Shown here: positions 35,347 to 44,279 of the stretch, piece by piece | How positions within the stretch are numbered: position 1 is the first letter of the stretch | Layout: every line of letters begins with the position of its first letter | Assembly (NCBI GenBank): GCA_016191145.1 | Contig: JACPPD010000008.1 | Location: forward strand, 111,838-175,837 | Origin: Ignavibacteria bacterium | Lineage (GTDB): Bacteria > Bacteroidota > Ignavibacteria > Kapaibacteriales > Kapaibacteriaceae | Direction: 5' to 3' | Length of the DNA: 64,000 bases | Notes under the pieces: model-generated | The model's database searches: none | What the model saw: only the letters and a program-made list of their open reading frames with translations | What the model was told of the DNA's origin: nothing | Made by a program: the position numbers and the translations under genes

Positions 35347-36078
35347 TTGCGTAGACCGTACAGCCGGGGTCCGGTACCCCGGACGGAGATTCAGCGTAAA
35401 CATAGGATTAACGACGAAATACTAGCCGGTGAGCTCCGCGTCATCGGTCCTCAGGGAGAACCATTGGGGGTGTTGCCGCGTCGGGAGGCGCTGAAGCTGG
35501 CACAGGAGCGTGAGATGGACCTTGTTGAGATTGCGCCGCAGGCAGTTCCGCCTGTCTGCAAGATTATCGATTATGGTAAATTTTCTTATGAACAGCAAAA
35601 ACGAGAAAAACAGCAGAAGAAAGCGCAGCATCAGCAGATTCTGAAAGAGATTCGTCTTCGTGCCGGTACAGACACGCACGATCTTGATTTTAAAACCAGA
35701 CACGCCCACCAGTTTCTCCTGGAAGGGAATAAAGTTAAGGCAACGGTGATGTTTAGGGGGCGGGAAATCGTCCACCAGGAACTGGGCCGAGATCTTCTGC
35801 AGAAGTTTATTGATGCGCTTGTCGACGTTTCAAAAATCGATCAGCCGATGAAGACGGAAGGGAAGACGCTGTCGGTAACGTTGGCGCCGGAGATTAAGAA
35901 GAAGGTCAAGGTGACAGAGAAGAAGAAGGTCAAGGAATCAGAGAGCAAGAAAGCCGGAAAGGTAGAAACGAAGAGAGTAAGAAAGCCCGCGCCGCAGGAT
36001 GGGAATTCACATGATGTTGAGACGAACGAAATTCAGAAGACCGAAACTGTTGACGTTGTGAAGGAAGAAAAGGAATGA
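35347..36078 (+). CDS. infC: translation initiation factor IF-3
   Basis: 243 residues. N-domain [22 protein letters not shown], linker helix, C-domain with [26 protein letters not shown] in the usual place. From about residue 178 it has a Lys/Glu-rich extension that ordinary IF-3 (about 180 residues) lacks. No ATG or GTG fits; the frame opens at a TTG, in line with rare start codons used for infC autoregulation in other bacteria. It promotes start-codon selection on the 30S subunit. It leads the infC-rpmI-rplT-pheS group. Confidence 0.95.
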   Translation: MRRPYSRGPVPRTEIQRKHRINDEILAGELRVIGPQGEPLGVLPRREALKLAQEREMDLVEIAPQAVPPVCKIIDYGKFSYEQQKREKQQKKAQHQQILKEIRLRAGTDTHDLDFKTRHAHQFLLEGNKVKATVMFRGREIVHQELGRDLLQKFIDALVDVSKIDQPMKTEGKTLSVTLAPEIKKKVKVTEKKKVKESESKKAGKVETKRVRKPAPQDGNSHDVETNEIQKTETVDVVKEEKE

Positions 36079-36082
36079 TGTT

Positions 36083-36280
36083 ATGCCGAAGATGAAAACA
36101 AATACAGGCGCTAAAAAGCGGTTTAAGCTAACGGGTACTGGTGAGATTAGGCGGCAAAAAGCCTATCGCAGTCATATCCTCACGAGCAAGACGCGTAAGC
36201 GCAAACGCAATCTGAGAAAAAGCACACTTGTACATCCCAGCGATAGGAACAATGTGCTCCATGCACTTGCATTGAAGTAA
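36083..36280 (+). CDS. rpmI: 50S ribosomal protein L35
   Basis: 65 residues, highly basic: [20 protein letters not shown] and [18 protein letters not shown] segments are diagnostic. It follows infC by 4 bp, the conserved infC-rpmI-rplT order. Confidence 0.97.
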   Translation: MPKMKTNTGAKKRFKLTGTGEIRRQKAYRSHILTSKTRKRKRNLRKSTLVHPSDRNNVLHALALK

Positions 36281-36346
36281 TCGCTTATTTACCCTTTCGT
36301 CCAGGGAAGCCGTTCTCCTGGCGAACACATCTTAAGGAGATTTACA

Positions 36347-36691
36347 ATGGCACGCAGTGTCAACAAAGTAGCGGCGCACCAGAGAAAACGGAAATACTAT
36401 AAGCTCGCAAAGGGCTACTGGGGCGCTCGATCGAAGGTATGGACAATTGTCCGCGACCACGTTGAAAAAGGGCTGTTATATGCCTATCGCGACAGACGGA
36501 ACAAGAAGAGAACGTTCCGTTCCCTGTGGATTGTTCGCATCAATGCCGCCGCACGGGAAAATGGCACAACCTATTCCCAGTTGATGCACGGAATGAAGCA
36601 GCACAACATTTCCATTAACCGTAAGGTGCTGGCCGATCTTGCTATGAACCATCCTACGGTGTTTGCCGAGATTGCCAAGAAGGTTTCGTAG
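36347..36691 (+). CDS. rplT: 50S ribosomal protein L20
   Basis: 114 residues: MARSVNKVAAHQRKRK start, KGYWGARSK and FRSLWIVRINAAAR. It is needed for early 50S assembly and represses this operon in other bacteria. A strong AAGGAG ribosome site precedes it. The 66-bp gap after rpmI contains a small CCAGG/CCTGG hairpin that might serve in translational control, but this is not shown. Confidence 0.97.
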   Translation: MARSVNKVAAHQRKRKYYKLAKGYWGARSKVWTIVRDHVEKGLLYAYRDRRNKKRTFRSLWIVRINAAARENGTTYSQLMHGMKQHNISINRKVLADLAMNHPTVFAEIAKKVS

Positions 36692-36699
36692 CCCGTGAA

Positions 36700-37731
36700 A
36701 TGGAATTTGCTCAACTACTCGAACAGATCGAAAATGTACGCCACGAAGTTGAACTAGACTTCGCCACCGTCAGCGATGCTGCGTCGCTTGAGCGGTTCCG
36801 CCTGAAACATCTCGTTCGCAAGGGCTCGGTGCAATTTCTGATTGAACAACTGCGCTCTGTTCCAAAGGCAGAAAAGCCCGCCGCGGGAAAAGCCGTAAAC
36901 GAGCTGCGCAGTTGGGTTGAATCAGCGTTTCGGGATTTTCAGCAACAGTTTACCCGCTCGCAACATGTTACTCTTGTCGATGTTACCCTGCCGCCGCGTC
37001 CTCCCGGAGCCGGAAGGGTGCACCCTGTAACGCAGACGCTGGATAGAATCGTCGACATCTTCGGCTCGCTGGGCTTCGTTGTAGCACAGGGGCCTGATGT
37101 AGAAGATGACGCGCATAACTTTGGTAAGCTGAATTTTCCTGCCGATCATCCGGCACGCGACATGCAGGACACGTTTTTCATCAACCATGCAGAGCGTGAC
37201 GACTTACTTCTTCGCACACATACATCCAGCGTGCAAGTGCGAGTGATGGAATCTACCTCGCCTCCCATACGGTGCATTATGCCTGGCCGTGTTTACCGCA
37301 ACGAAGAGGTTTCTGCTCGGTCGCTTGCAGAATTTCACATGGTGGAAGGGCTGTACATCGATCGCGGCGTCAGCGTCGCCGACTTGAAAGGAACCATCAC
37401 TGCTTTTGCGCGCAGGTTCTACAATGCCGATTCAAAGTTTCGGTTCAGAACATCGTTCTTCCCGTTTACAGAGCCGAGCGCAGAAGTGGATATGACGTGT
37501 TTCATTTGTAAAGGGGCTGGCTGTCGGGTGTGCAAACATTCGGGTTGGCTGGAGATTTGCGGCTGCGGAATGGTGCATCCTAATGTGCTGTCTGCTTGTG
37601 GTATCGATCCCGAAGAATACTCGGGGTTTGCCTTCGGACTTGGCGTGGAGCGTGTAACAATGATGCTGAACGGCATCGACGATGCGCGGCTGCTGTACGA
37701 AAACGATCTGAGAGTGTTGAAACAGTTTTAG
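36700..37731 (+). CDS. pheS: phenylalanyl-tRNA synthetase alpha subunit
   Basis: 343 residues. N-terminal coiled coil (1-90), then the class II core: motif 1 region HPVTQTLDRIVDIFGSLGF, motif 2 PGRVYRNEEVSARSLAEFH, motif 3 GFAFGLGVERVTMM. It charges tRNA-Phe with the beta subunit. pheT does not follow; the next gene is an ABC transporter, so the beta subunit must be elsewhere. Confidence 0.96.
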   Translation: MEFAQLLEQIENVRHEVELDFATVSDAASLERFRLKHLVRKGSVQFLIEQLRSVPKAEKPAAGKAVNELRSWVESAFRDFQQQFTRSQHVTLVDVTLPPRPPGAGRVHPVTQTLDRIVDIFGSLGFVVAQGPDVEDDAHNFGKLNFPADHPARDMQDTFFINHAERDDLLLRTHTSSVQVRVMESTSPPIRCIMPGRVYRNEEVSARSLAEFHMVEGLYIDRGVSVADLKGTITAFARRFYNADSKFRFRTSFFPFTEPSAEVDMTCFICKGAGCRVCKHSGWLEICGCGMVHPNVLSACGIDPEEYSGFAFGLGVERVTMMLNGIDDARLLYENDLRVLKQF

Positions 37732-37765
37732 TTCATCACTTACGGCTGGAAGCCGGTATTTCAGG

Positions 37766-38458
37766 GTGGCGCTGCTAACCGCTAACAATATTTACAAATC
37801 GTATGCCGCTGTTGGACAGGCTCCTACGGCAGTTCTTCGAGGTGTAAACTTTTCGTGTCAGGCGGGGGAGTTGGTGGCGCTCGTCGGACCCAGCGGCGCC
37901 GGCAAGAGTACATTACTCCATATTCTTGCTTCGCTCGACGTGCCAGACAGCGGCGATGTTATCTTCAAAGAAAATGGTAAACATTTAAACTATCGGCTGC
38001 TTAAGCCGGGTGAGCTGGCACGTGTCCGAAATACGCTTGTTGGCATGGTCTTTCAGTTTCATCATCTTCTGCCAGAATTCACCGCTCAGGAAAATGTTGC
38101 CATGCCGCTGCTCATCGCCGGTATTGGCAATCAGCAGGCAGCAAGCCGTGCCGCAGAGATGCTGTACAAGGTTGGCATGGCCAACAGGAAGCATCACATG
38201 CCCTCGGAGCTCAGCGGCGGCGAACAGCAGCGTGTGGCTATCGCCCGCGCCCTAGTCCACAAACCTCAGATTCTGTTTGCGGATGAACCTACGGGCAACC
38301 TGGACTCGGACAACGCTGCACTGATTACTGACCTGATTATCGAATTACAAAAAAGCTCCGGAATTGCATGTGTTGTTGCAACACATAGCGCCGATGTTGC
38401 CTTGCGCACTCACCGTACGGTCCACATTGTAGATGGGCAGTGCCAACTAACGCGATGA
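37766..38458 (+). CDS. lolD: LolD-like ABC transporter ATP-binding protein
   Basis: 230 residues from a GTG start. Walker A GPSGAGKST, Q-loop FQFHHLLPEFTAQENV, signature LSGGEQQRVAIARAL, Walker B ILFADEP. FHHLLPEFTA in the Q-loop region is typical of LolD, the ATPase that extracts lipoproteins from the inner membrane with LolC/E. No permease gene is adjacent. Its stop overlaps the start of the next gene. Confidence 0.88.
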   Translation: MALLTANNIYKSYAAVGQAPTAVLRGVNFSCQAGELVALVGPSGAGKSTLLHILASLDVPDSGDVIFKENGKHLNYRLLKPGELARVRNTLVGMVFQFHHLLPEFTAQENVAMPLLIAGIGNQQAASRAAEMLYKVGMANRKHHMPSELSGGEQQRVAIARALVHKPQILFADEPTGNLDSDNAALITDLIIELQKSSGIACVVATHSADVALRTHRTVHIVDGQCQLTR

Positions 38459-38823
38459 AACGCTCGCCATCGGCTGTGAGCAACCTGCTCGTTGCCTACG
38501 GTGCATTTCTGGTTGTCTGCGGAATCATCGGCTATAGGCTTACGCACCAGGAGTCATCGTCGAGTATCGTCAATGGTATTGTGTCAGGTATCCTGATGAT
38601 GGTGCTCGGCGCCATCTATCGCAGCGGCAGGCCATGGACACTGCCGGCGGCACTGTCGGCAACGGCGATTTTCACGTTTACATTTATCTGGAGGGGAACC
38701 GTTAAGTGGATTACCGTTATCGGCGGCCATGGGTCTCAGATACCTATTGCTGCATTATTGACAATCATGTTTATTATCAGTGTGTTTATGGCACTGATGT
38801 TATTGAGGATTGCCAGGCGCTGA
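38455..38823 (+). CDS. TMEM14-like small membrane protein
   Basis: 122 residues from the ATG that overlaps the lolD stop (ATGA); an in-frame ATG 15 bases up is also possible. Four predicted helices with small residues, and the GIIGYRLT, NGIVSGILMMVLGAIYRSGR and MALMLLRIARR pattern of the TMEM14/UPF0136 family. Function unknown. The 3' end overlaps the convergent rimO gene by 24 bp. Confidence 0.65.
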   Translation: MKRSPSAVSNLLVAYGAFLVVCGIIGYRLTHQESSSSIVNGIVSGILMMVLGAIYRSGRPWTLPAALSATAIFTFTFIWRGTVKWITVIGGHGSQIPIAALLTIMFIISVFMALMLLRIARR

Positions 38824-40107
38824 CGTTGTGGGCGTAGCACCAAATAAATCAAATTCGGTTGCATCGTCTATCAGCACGTCAACGAACGATCCTCCCGCAA
38901 GGCTAACACCGTTAGCCTTAACGTAAACATCTCCGTCGACTTCGGGGGCATCGGCTTCCGAACGCCCCCTCCATTCACCATTGATTTGTTCTTCGAGGAG
39001 AACGCGTTGGACAGTGCCGACTTTTTGAAGCGCCTTGGAACGTGAAATCTCGCGCTGCATTTCCATTACTCGTTGTATGCGTTCATCTTTTACTTCCTGC
39101 GGGATGGGATCGCCGAGAATGTCAGCATAAGTATCATCCTCCTGCGAATATGAAAACACTCCCACGCGGTCAAGCTGCTGTTTGTCCAGGAACTCCAGGA
39201 GCTCGTCGATGTCTGCTTCGGTCTCATTAGGATAACCGATGATAAACGTGCTGCGCAGTGTGATATCAGGCACTTCGGTGCGAATAGTATCGAGAAGCGC
39301 TTCTGTTGTCCGGCGTGTTATGCCCCTTCTCATACTCTTGAGAACGCTATCCGAGGCATGCTGCATCGGCATGTCGATATAGTTGCAAATATTACTTCTC
39401 TCGTGGATCACCGGCAAAATGTCGGTAGGGAACTTAGACGGATAGGCATACATGCAGCGTATCCATTCGGCTCCGGACTCATCGGATAGGGTGCGCAGCA
39501 CATCTGCAAGCCTTCGCTGGCCATACAAATCCAGACCGTAGTAGGTGAGGTCCTGCGCAACCAGCACAATTTCCTTTACACCGCTTGCAACGAGTTGTTG
39601 GGCACTGCTAACAAGCTTTTCGATGGTCACAGACCGATGAGCACCGCGCATGATGGGAATTGCGCAGAAGGAACACGGGTGGTCGCAGCCCTCGGAGATT
39701 TTTAAATATGCATAGTGTTTTGGCGTAGAAACAATTCTATCGCCGAGTAATGCATACTTCAGATCGGGCGATAGAGCCTTGATAATGCTTTCGTAGGCTT
39801 CTGTGCCAAAGTAGTGATCGACTTCTGGTATTTCCTTGCGCAGATCGTCGGCGTAGCGCTGGGACAGACAGCCTGCAACAACAACCGTTTGAAGCATGCC
39901 CCGACGTTTTAACTCAGCCGCTTCGAGAATAGTGTTGATACTTTCTTCCTTGGCCTGGTCTATAAATCCGCACGTGTTGATGATGAGTGTGTCGGCCTGC
40001 TCGGCCGATGGGGCAATGTCCATAGCATTAGCCCTCAAATAACCGGCAAGCGTTTCACTGTCTACGGTGTTCTTACTACAGCCAAGAGTAACGATGTGAA
40101 CCTTCAT
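38800..40107 (-). CDS. rimO: ribosomal protein S12 methylthiotransferase
   Basis: 435 residues. UPF0004 domain with MKVHIVTLGCSKNTVDSE, radical-SAM cluster motif CDHPCSFCAIP, and a C-terminal TRAM domain. It adds a methylthio group to Asp of S12 using two Fe-S clusters. The three N-terminal Cys of the auxiliary cluster are visible (LGCSKN, NTCGF, GCLSQRY). It is translationally coupled to coaD by an ATGA overlap and ends the long minus-strand operon. Confidence 0.95.
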   Translation of the reverse strand: MKVHIVTLGCSKNTVDSETLAGYLRANAMDIAPSAEQADTLIINTCGFIDQAKEESINTILEAAELKRRGMLQTVVVAGCLSQRYADDLRKEIPEVDHYFGTEAYESIIKALSPDLKYALLGDRIVSTPKHYAYLKISEGCDHPCSFCAIPIMRGAHRSVTIEKLVSSAQQLVASGVKEIVLVAQDLTYYGLDLYGQRRLADVLRTLSDESGAEWIRCMYAYPSKFPTDILPVIHERSNICNYIDMPMQHASDSVLKSMRRGITRRTTEALLDTIRTEVPDITLRSTFIIGYPNETEADIDELLEFLDKQQLDRVGVFSYSQEDDTYADILGDPIPQEVKDERIQRVMEMQREISRSKALQKVGTVQRVLLEEQINGEWRGRSEADAPEVDGDVYVKANGVSLAGGSFVDVLIDDATEFDLFGATPTTSAPGNPQ

Positions 40108-40577
40108 CTGCGCTTCATCTTTTCTGCCACTATTGCTGGGACGAATTCAGAAATATCCTGTCCATATCTGCCGAGTTCCCTAACAATGGACGAATTCAGG
40201 TATGTGTATCGCTCGTGAGGAAGCAGAAATATCGTGGTAACTGAAGGCTCGAGTTTTCGGTTCATAAGAGCTATCTGAAATTCGTATTCAAAATCCGTTA
40301 CTGCACGAAGCCCCCTCACTATCACACTGATGTTGTGATCGCGGGCAAAATCTACAATAAGACCGGCATGAAGTGCGACGCTGACGTTTGATAAGTGCTG
40401 CAACGATTTCTCCGCCATTTCAATTCTGTCTTCCTCGCTGAACATCGGCGTCTTTCGACTGTTTCGCGCAATTACGATTGTAACTGAGTCGAATAATGAA
40501 GCGGCACGTTCGATAACATCAACGTGTCCGTTCGTGATTGGATCGAACGATCCGGGATACATGGCGTTCTTTGGCAT
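40104..40577 (-). CDS. coaD: phosphopantetheine adenylyltransferase
   Basis: 157 residues. Nucleotidyltransferase motif GSFDPITNGHVDV at the N-terminus, ARNSRKTPMFS, RGLRAVTDFEYEFQ and SSIVRELGRYG. It catalyses the fourth step of coenzyme A synthesis. It lies 21 bp after rsmD; the rsmD-coaD pairing is widespread. Confidence 0.96.
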   Translation of the reverse strand: MPKNAMYPGSFDPITNGHVDVIERAASLFDSVTIVIARNSRKTPMFSEEDRIEMAEKSLQHLSNVSVALHAGLIVDFARDHNISVIVRGLRAVTDFEYEFQIALMNRKLEPSVTTIFLLPHERYTYLNSSIVRELGRYGQDISEFVPAIVAEKMKRR

Positions 40578-40598
40578 TGCGGTTCTCCGAATGCAAAA

Positions 40599-41162
40599 CT
40601 ACGGCTCAGCGTCTGCTCTGGCATAGATCTCAACGATACTCTCGCCCTGCTGCTTGTGCCAGAGTTTCCTCAGAGTCGGCGGTGAAATCAGAACTTCCAT
40701 ATCGCCGTGTTCAACAATCAGCAGCCCGCCGTCGGAAAGTAGTCGGCGCGAATCTACTGCAGATGCAATAGCATTACACATTCTGAGGTGGTAGGGAGGA
40801 TCTGCAAAGAGCAGATCGTATGAATTCTTATCACCATTCAGGAAGTGTAAGGCATCGTCTGCAAAAACTTCTGCTTTGTCCTCGATGTTAAACATTTGTA
40901 ACGTCTTCGTCAGCTGTGAGCAGACCTGAGCCGACGAATCGACAAACGTAGCCTTGGCGGCACCCCTGCTGAGGCATTCGATGCCAAACGATCCGGTGCC
41001 GCAGCATACGTCGAGAACGTGTGCCCCCTGCAGATTATAGCGGCTGCCGAGTGCAGAGAAGACAGCCGATCTCAGCATGTCCGTTGTGGGTCGGGTATTG
41101 TTGGAGACAGGACTTGCAATGCGCCTGCCCTGCAGGAATCCGGAAATGATTCGTACGCTCAT
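40599..41162 (-). CDS. rsmD: 16S rRNA (guanine-966 N2) methyltransferase
   Basis: 187 residues. SAM-binding motif VLDVCCGTGSFGIECLSRGA and catalytic DPPY motif (LLFADPPYHLRM). The N-terminus MSVRIISGFLQGRRI is typical. It modifies 16S rRNA during 30S assembly. It overlaps the preceding DUF3822-like gene by one base. Confidence 0.94.
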   Translation of the reverse strand: MSVRIISGFLQGRRIASPVSNNTRPTTDMLRSAVFSALGSRYNLQGAHVLDVCCGTGSFGIECLSRGAAKATFVDSSAQVCSQLTKTLQMFNIEDKAEVFADDALHFLNGDKNSYDLLFADPPYHLRMCNAIASAVDSRRLLSDGGLLIVEHGDMEVLISPPTLRKLWHKQQGESIVEIYARADAEP

Positions 41163-42010
41163 TAAGCAGATGTTTGAACAAGAAGGGCATGCACTGCAGC
41201 GCCGACGAGCGGCGATAGGATGTGTGCCCGTTTGATGATGTTGTCCTGCACTTCCTTTGACACATCTGTCTGCGTGTGTCTGAACGGATTGAATCTCTGC
41301 ACAGAACGCCCCCTGCCAACAATTGAGTCTGCAAAAGTTTGCAGTATCGTTGGAGTAAGAGAATCTCCAAACAACCTAATTGCTGTCCACGTTGGCTCTA
41401 CCGATGCCTCGTGTTCTGTTAGTGCCTCCTCCATGAGCATTTCAATGGGCATGTGTTCCTGAATTGGACAACGCTCGAGATGGTAGGGGGCTTGCAGACC
41501 GTAAATCGATGCTGTCCATAAAAATTCTCCGCGACGTCCTATCAACACAGAATCGCCGTCAAGCTTTGCCGCTTCGATATCGGCTTCGATATCGCTGATA
41601 ATTTCCGTTTCTGCTCCAAGCGTATTAACAATGTTTCGGCGGAGCTGACCCGGCACAATGAGCAGACTCATCCAATCGGTACTATATGCTTTGCCGGCAT
41701 GGCGGACGTGGCGTACGATATCTTCCGATTGGTTTACGCCTGAAACAAATTCTTTCAATTCAAAGGAAGTGCGGTCAGGAATATTTTCACCTGCATCAAA
41801 TGGAAATGCGTGATAGATGAGATTTGATGAGTGAACAACAACGGTTAGGGCGCCATGGTTTGCGCATGCGCTCAGGAGACCATCAGGCAGAACGAAGCCG
41901 CCATCCATCGGTTCAAATTCTCGGTAGTCTACCAGTGTTGGAGAACCGGCAACGGTCTTCCACGATGTGAAAATTGTCCGCATCGGATGGAGATAGATCG
42001 TGGAGTACAT
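41162..42010 (-). CDS. DUF3822-like protein
   Basis: 282 residues. The family is suggested mainly by context: Bacteroidota carry a DUF3822 gene between rsmD/coaD and upstream genes, as here. The sequence has an actin-like ordering of strands (GALTVVVHSSNLIYHAFPF near residue 60, IGRRGEFLWTASIYG, and a C-terminal helical part), with no signal peptide. Function unknown. It follows the ComEA-like gene by 8 bp. Confidence 0.6.
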   Translation of the reverse strand: MYSTIYLHPMRTIFTSWKTVAGSPTLVDYREFEPMDGGFVLPDGLLSACANHGALTVVVHSSNLIYHAFPFDAGENIPDRTSFELKEFVSGVNQSEDIVRHVRHAGKAYSTDWMSLLIVPGQLRRNIVNTLGAETEIISDIEADIEAAKLDGDSVLIGRRGEFLWTASIYGLQAPYHLERCPIQEHMPIEMLMEEALTEHEASVEPTWTAIRLFGDSLTPTILQTFADSIVGRGRSVQRFNPFRHTQTDVSKEVQDNIIKRAHILSPLVGAAVHALLVQTSA

Positions 42011-42018
42011 GCCGGAAT

Positions 42019-42507
42019 TTACGGTGCAGTAACAAATCGTCGGATGCGTTCGAGTTTCGCAGGGCCAATACCCTTTACGCGCAATAAATCGTCGACTGAA
42101 TGAAACGGGGCATCGTTACGCGATTCAATGATGCGTTCAGCAATGGCTGGGCCTATGCCCGGTAGCTGTGTGAGCTGCGATTTGCCGGCAGTGTTGATGT
42201 TTACCATTACCGCAGTGTTCAGATTTTTCCGCGTCGAACGCACGTTTGGATAGCGTTCAAATCCACCTTCCGGAGCGCTGTGAGCGCTCTGCGCGGGAGC
42301 CAGTGGTTGTTTCTCGACGGCCCGTTCTATTGAATCGAGCAAAGCCATGATTCGCTGCACCGTTGCTTCCTGGTGCGCCGACGTCTGCGGTATCAGGGCG
42401 CGACCGACCCATCCTGTTACGAGTAGGGCAGTAATCAATAAAATTACAATTGCTTCCGAAGATGCAAGGCCGCTGATTCGCTGAATTGAAATAATGATGC
42501 GCTTCAT
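42019..42507 (-). CDS. ComEA-like helix-hairpin-helix protein
   Basis: 162 residues: one N-terminal membrane helix (about 19-38, VILLITALLVTGWVGRAL), a linker, and two HhH motifs (VNINTAGKSQLTQLPGIG and VDDLLRVKGIGPAKLERI). This is the ComEA layout; the protein binds DNA outside the inner membrane and in competent bacteria draws DNA in. No other competence gene is in the window. It sits 29 bp downstream of dnaJ. Confidence 0.85.
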   Translation of the reverse strand: MKRIIISIQRISGLASSEAIVILLITALLVTGWVGRALIPQTSAHQEATVQRIMALLDSIERAVEKQPLAPAQSAHSAPEGGFERYPNVRSTRKNLNTAVMVNINTAGKSQLTQLPGIGPAIAERIIESRNDAPFHSVDDLLRVKGIGPAKLERIRRFVTAP

Positions 42508-42536
42508 AACTCATGTTCAGGAAGCGCACACCCAAA

Positions 42537-43694
42537 TCAGGTAAACACTGCCTTTAACTTTTCGAAAAAGTGTTTCGATCGTTTATCGGCTGGCGGTTTG
42601 AAATGCTCGTTACCGACCAGATCCTTGAGGATCGACTTTTCTTTGGATGACAGCGACTTGGGCACATAGATGTTGAACCGTACAACCTGATCGCCTCTGC
42701 CCCTTGACTGAAGATGCGGTATGCCCTTGCCCTTAAGGCTTAGCAACGTCATGGGCTGAGTACCCGGCTCAATTTTTACGACGGATACACCCTGCAGCGT
42801 CGGCACTTCTACTTCACCACCCAGCGAGGCAGTTGGGAAATCAACTACCAGGTCGTAGAAAATATCGTCGTCGACCCGATGGAAATATTCGTGTTCAATT
42901 TCTTCGAGTACAACAATCGCATCGCCAGATGGGCCTCCGCGGCGTCCTGCATGCCCCTTACCAGTTACGGTAAGATAATTCCCTGTGCGAACACCGGCTG
43001 GTATTGTGACCTTCACGGTCGATTCACCTTCGGTGCGTCCTTCACCGCCGCATGCGGAGCAGCGGTGGCGTAGAATTTCTCCTGTGCCATCGCATGTGCT
43101 ACATGGAGAGACATTGATGAACTGACCAAAAACAGAGCGCGTTACGTGACGCCGCTCACCAGTACCATTGCATTCAGAGCATGTATCGTAGGCAGATTCT
43201 CCTTCGGCTCCAGACCCGCTGCACGTTTGACAAGTTTTGTAATGTTTTATACGAACTGTCTTTTCTACACCGGAAGCAATTTCTTCGAGTGTCACCTGAA
43301 GGTTAAGTCGTAAATCGGAACCCTGGTCGCCGTGCTGCTTGCGTGAACGCGATTGCTGTTGGCCGAAGAAATCACCGAACACAGACGATCCGAAAATGTC
43401 GCTGAAAGCGCTGAACACATCGTTAATGTTTGAATATGTGTGGAAGTCTGAGCTTCCCTGTACGCCTGAGTGACCAAACCGATCGTATCGTGATCGTTTA
43501 TTTGAATCAGACAACACATCATACGCTTCGGCAGCTTCCTTGAATTTCTCTTCGGCAGCAGGGTCGTCGGGATTTCTGTCCGGATGAAACTGCATTGCCA
43601 GTTTGCGATACGCACCCTTAATCTCTGCGTCGGTGGCTCCGCGAGATACTCCAAGGATTTCGTAATAATCTCGTTGCGTCATACCTGATGTCAT
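42537..43694 (-). CDS. dnaJ: chaperone DnaJ
   Basis: 385 residues. J domain with HPD in [10 protein letters not shown], Gly/Phe-rich linker, four zinc repeats ([32 protein letters not shown]) and the C-terminal substrate domain. It stimulates DnaK. The ATG at 43694 overlaps the grpE stop (ATGA); the ATG at 43682 ([11 protein letters not shown]) fits the family N-terminus better, and both are possible. Confidence 0.95.
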   Translation of the reverse strand: MTSGMTQRDYYEILGVSRGATDAEIKGAYRKLAMQFHPDRNPDDPAAEEKFKEAAEAYDVLSDSNKRSRYDRFGHSGVQGSSDFHTYSNINDVFSAFSDIFGSSVFGDFFGQQQSRSRKQHGDQGSDLRLNLQVTLEEIASGVEKTVRIKHYKTCQTCSGSGAEGESAYDTCSECNGTGERRHVTRSVFGQFINVSPCSTCDGTGEILRHRCSACGGEGRTEGESTVKVTIPAGVRTGNYLTVTGKGHAGRRGGPSGDAIVVLEEIEHEYFHRVDDDIFYDLVVDFPTASLGGEVEVPTLQGVSVVKIEPGTQPMTLLSLKGKGIPHLQSRGRGDQVVRFNIYVPKSLSSKEKSILKDLVGNEHFKPPADKRSKHFFEKLKAVFT

Positions 43695-44275
43695 TCCTTT
43701 GAATCCGATGAGTCGCCGGCAGAGAGCAGCCCGGCCGAAGTAATCACCTTTGCGTGTCTGATGATTTTGTCGTGAAGTGAATAACCGCGCTGAACAACCT
43801 GAACAACAAATCCTTCGGGCATTTCCGAAGGCATATGCATGAGGGCTTCGTGGATGTCGACGTTGAATGGTTCTCCCTCGCCCCCTTCAATAATGCTTAC
43901 ACCGGCATCTTCGAAAATCTTCTTGGCCTTTGCGTATATCATTGCAATGCCGGTGCGGAGGGAATCAGTTTCAGTTGCAGTTTTCGAGGCTTCCAGAGCA
44001 GCGTGCAAATCGTCGAGCACGGGAATCAGTCGTGTAATCAGGTGTTCGGAGGCATACCTCATATAGGTTTGCTTTTCCTGCAGGGAGCGACGTCGGACAT
44101 TTTCCGCTTCCGCAGCCTTGCGTTGTGCCAGATCGCGCCATTGCTCTACATCGGCTCGCAGTGAATCAATTGTGTCGACCTTAACGGATTCCAATTCATC
44201 CGAAGGCTCAATATCCTGTTCGTTCATCTCTTTGCGCATCTCGTCGTTCATTTGTTCATTCATTGGTTTATTCAT
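43691..44275 (-). CDS. grpE: nucleotide exchange factor GrpE
   Basis: 194 residues. Long N-terminal coiled coil, then [16 protein letters not shown] and the C-terminal beta domain with [21 protein letters not shown] and [17 protein letters not shown]. It releases ADP from DnaK. The first 20 residues repeat an MN(K/E/D) pattern coded by a run of ATGAATGAA-like units, so several in-frame ATGs compete for the start. It begins 4 bp after hrcA; dnaK is not in the window. Confidence 0.94.
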   Translation of the reverse strand: MNKPMNEQMNDEMRKEMNEQDIEPSDELESVKVDTIDSLRADVEQWRDLAQRKAAEAENVRRRSLQEKQTYMRYASEHLITRLIPVLDDLHAALEASKTATETDSLRTGIAMIYAKAKKIFEDAGVSIIEGGEGEPFNVDIHEALMHMPSEMPEGFVVQVVQRGYSLHDKIIRHAKVITSAGLLSAGDSSDSKE

Positions 44276-44279
44276 TTGT

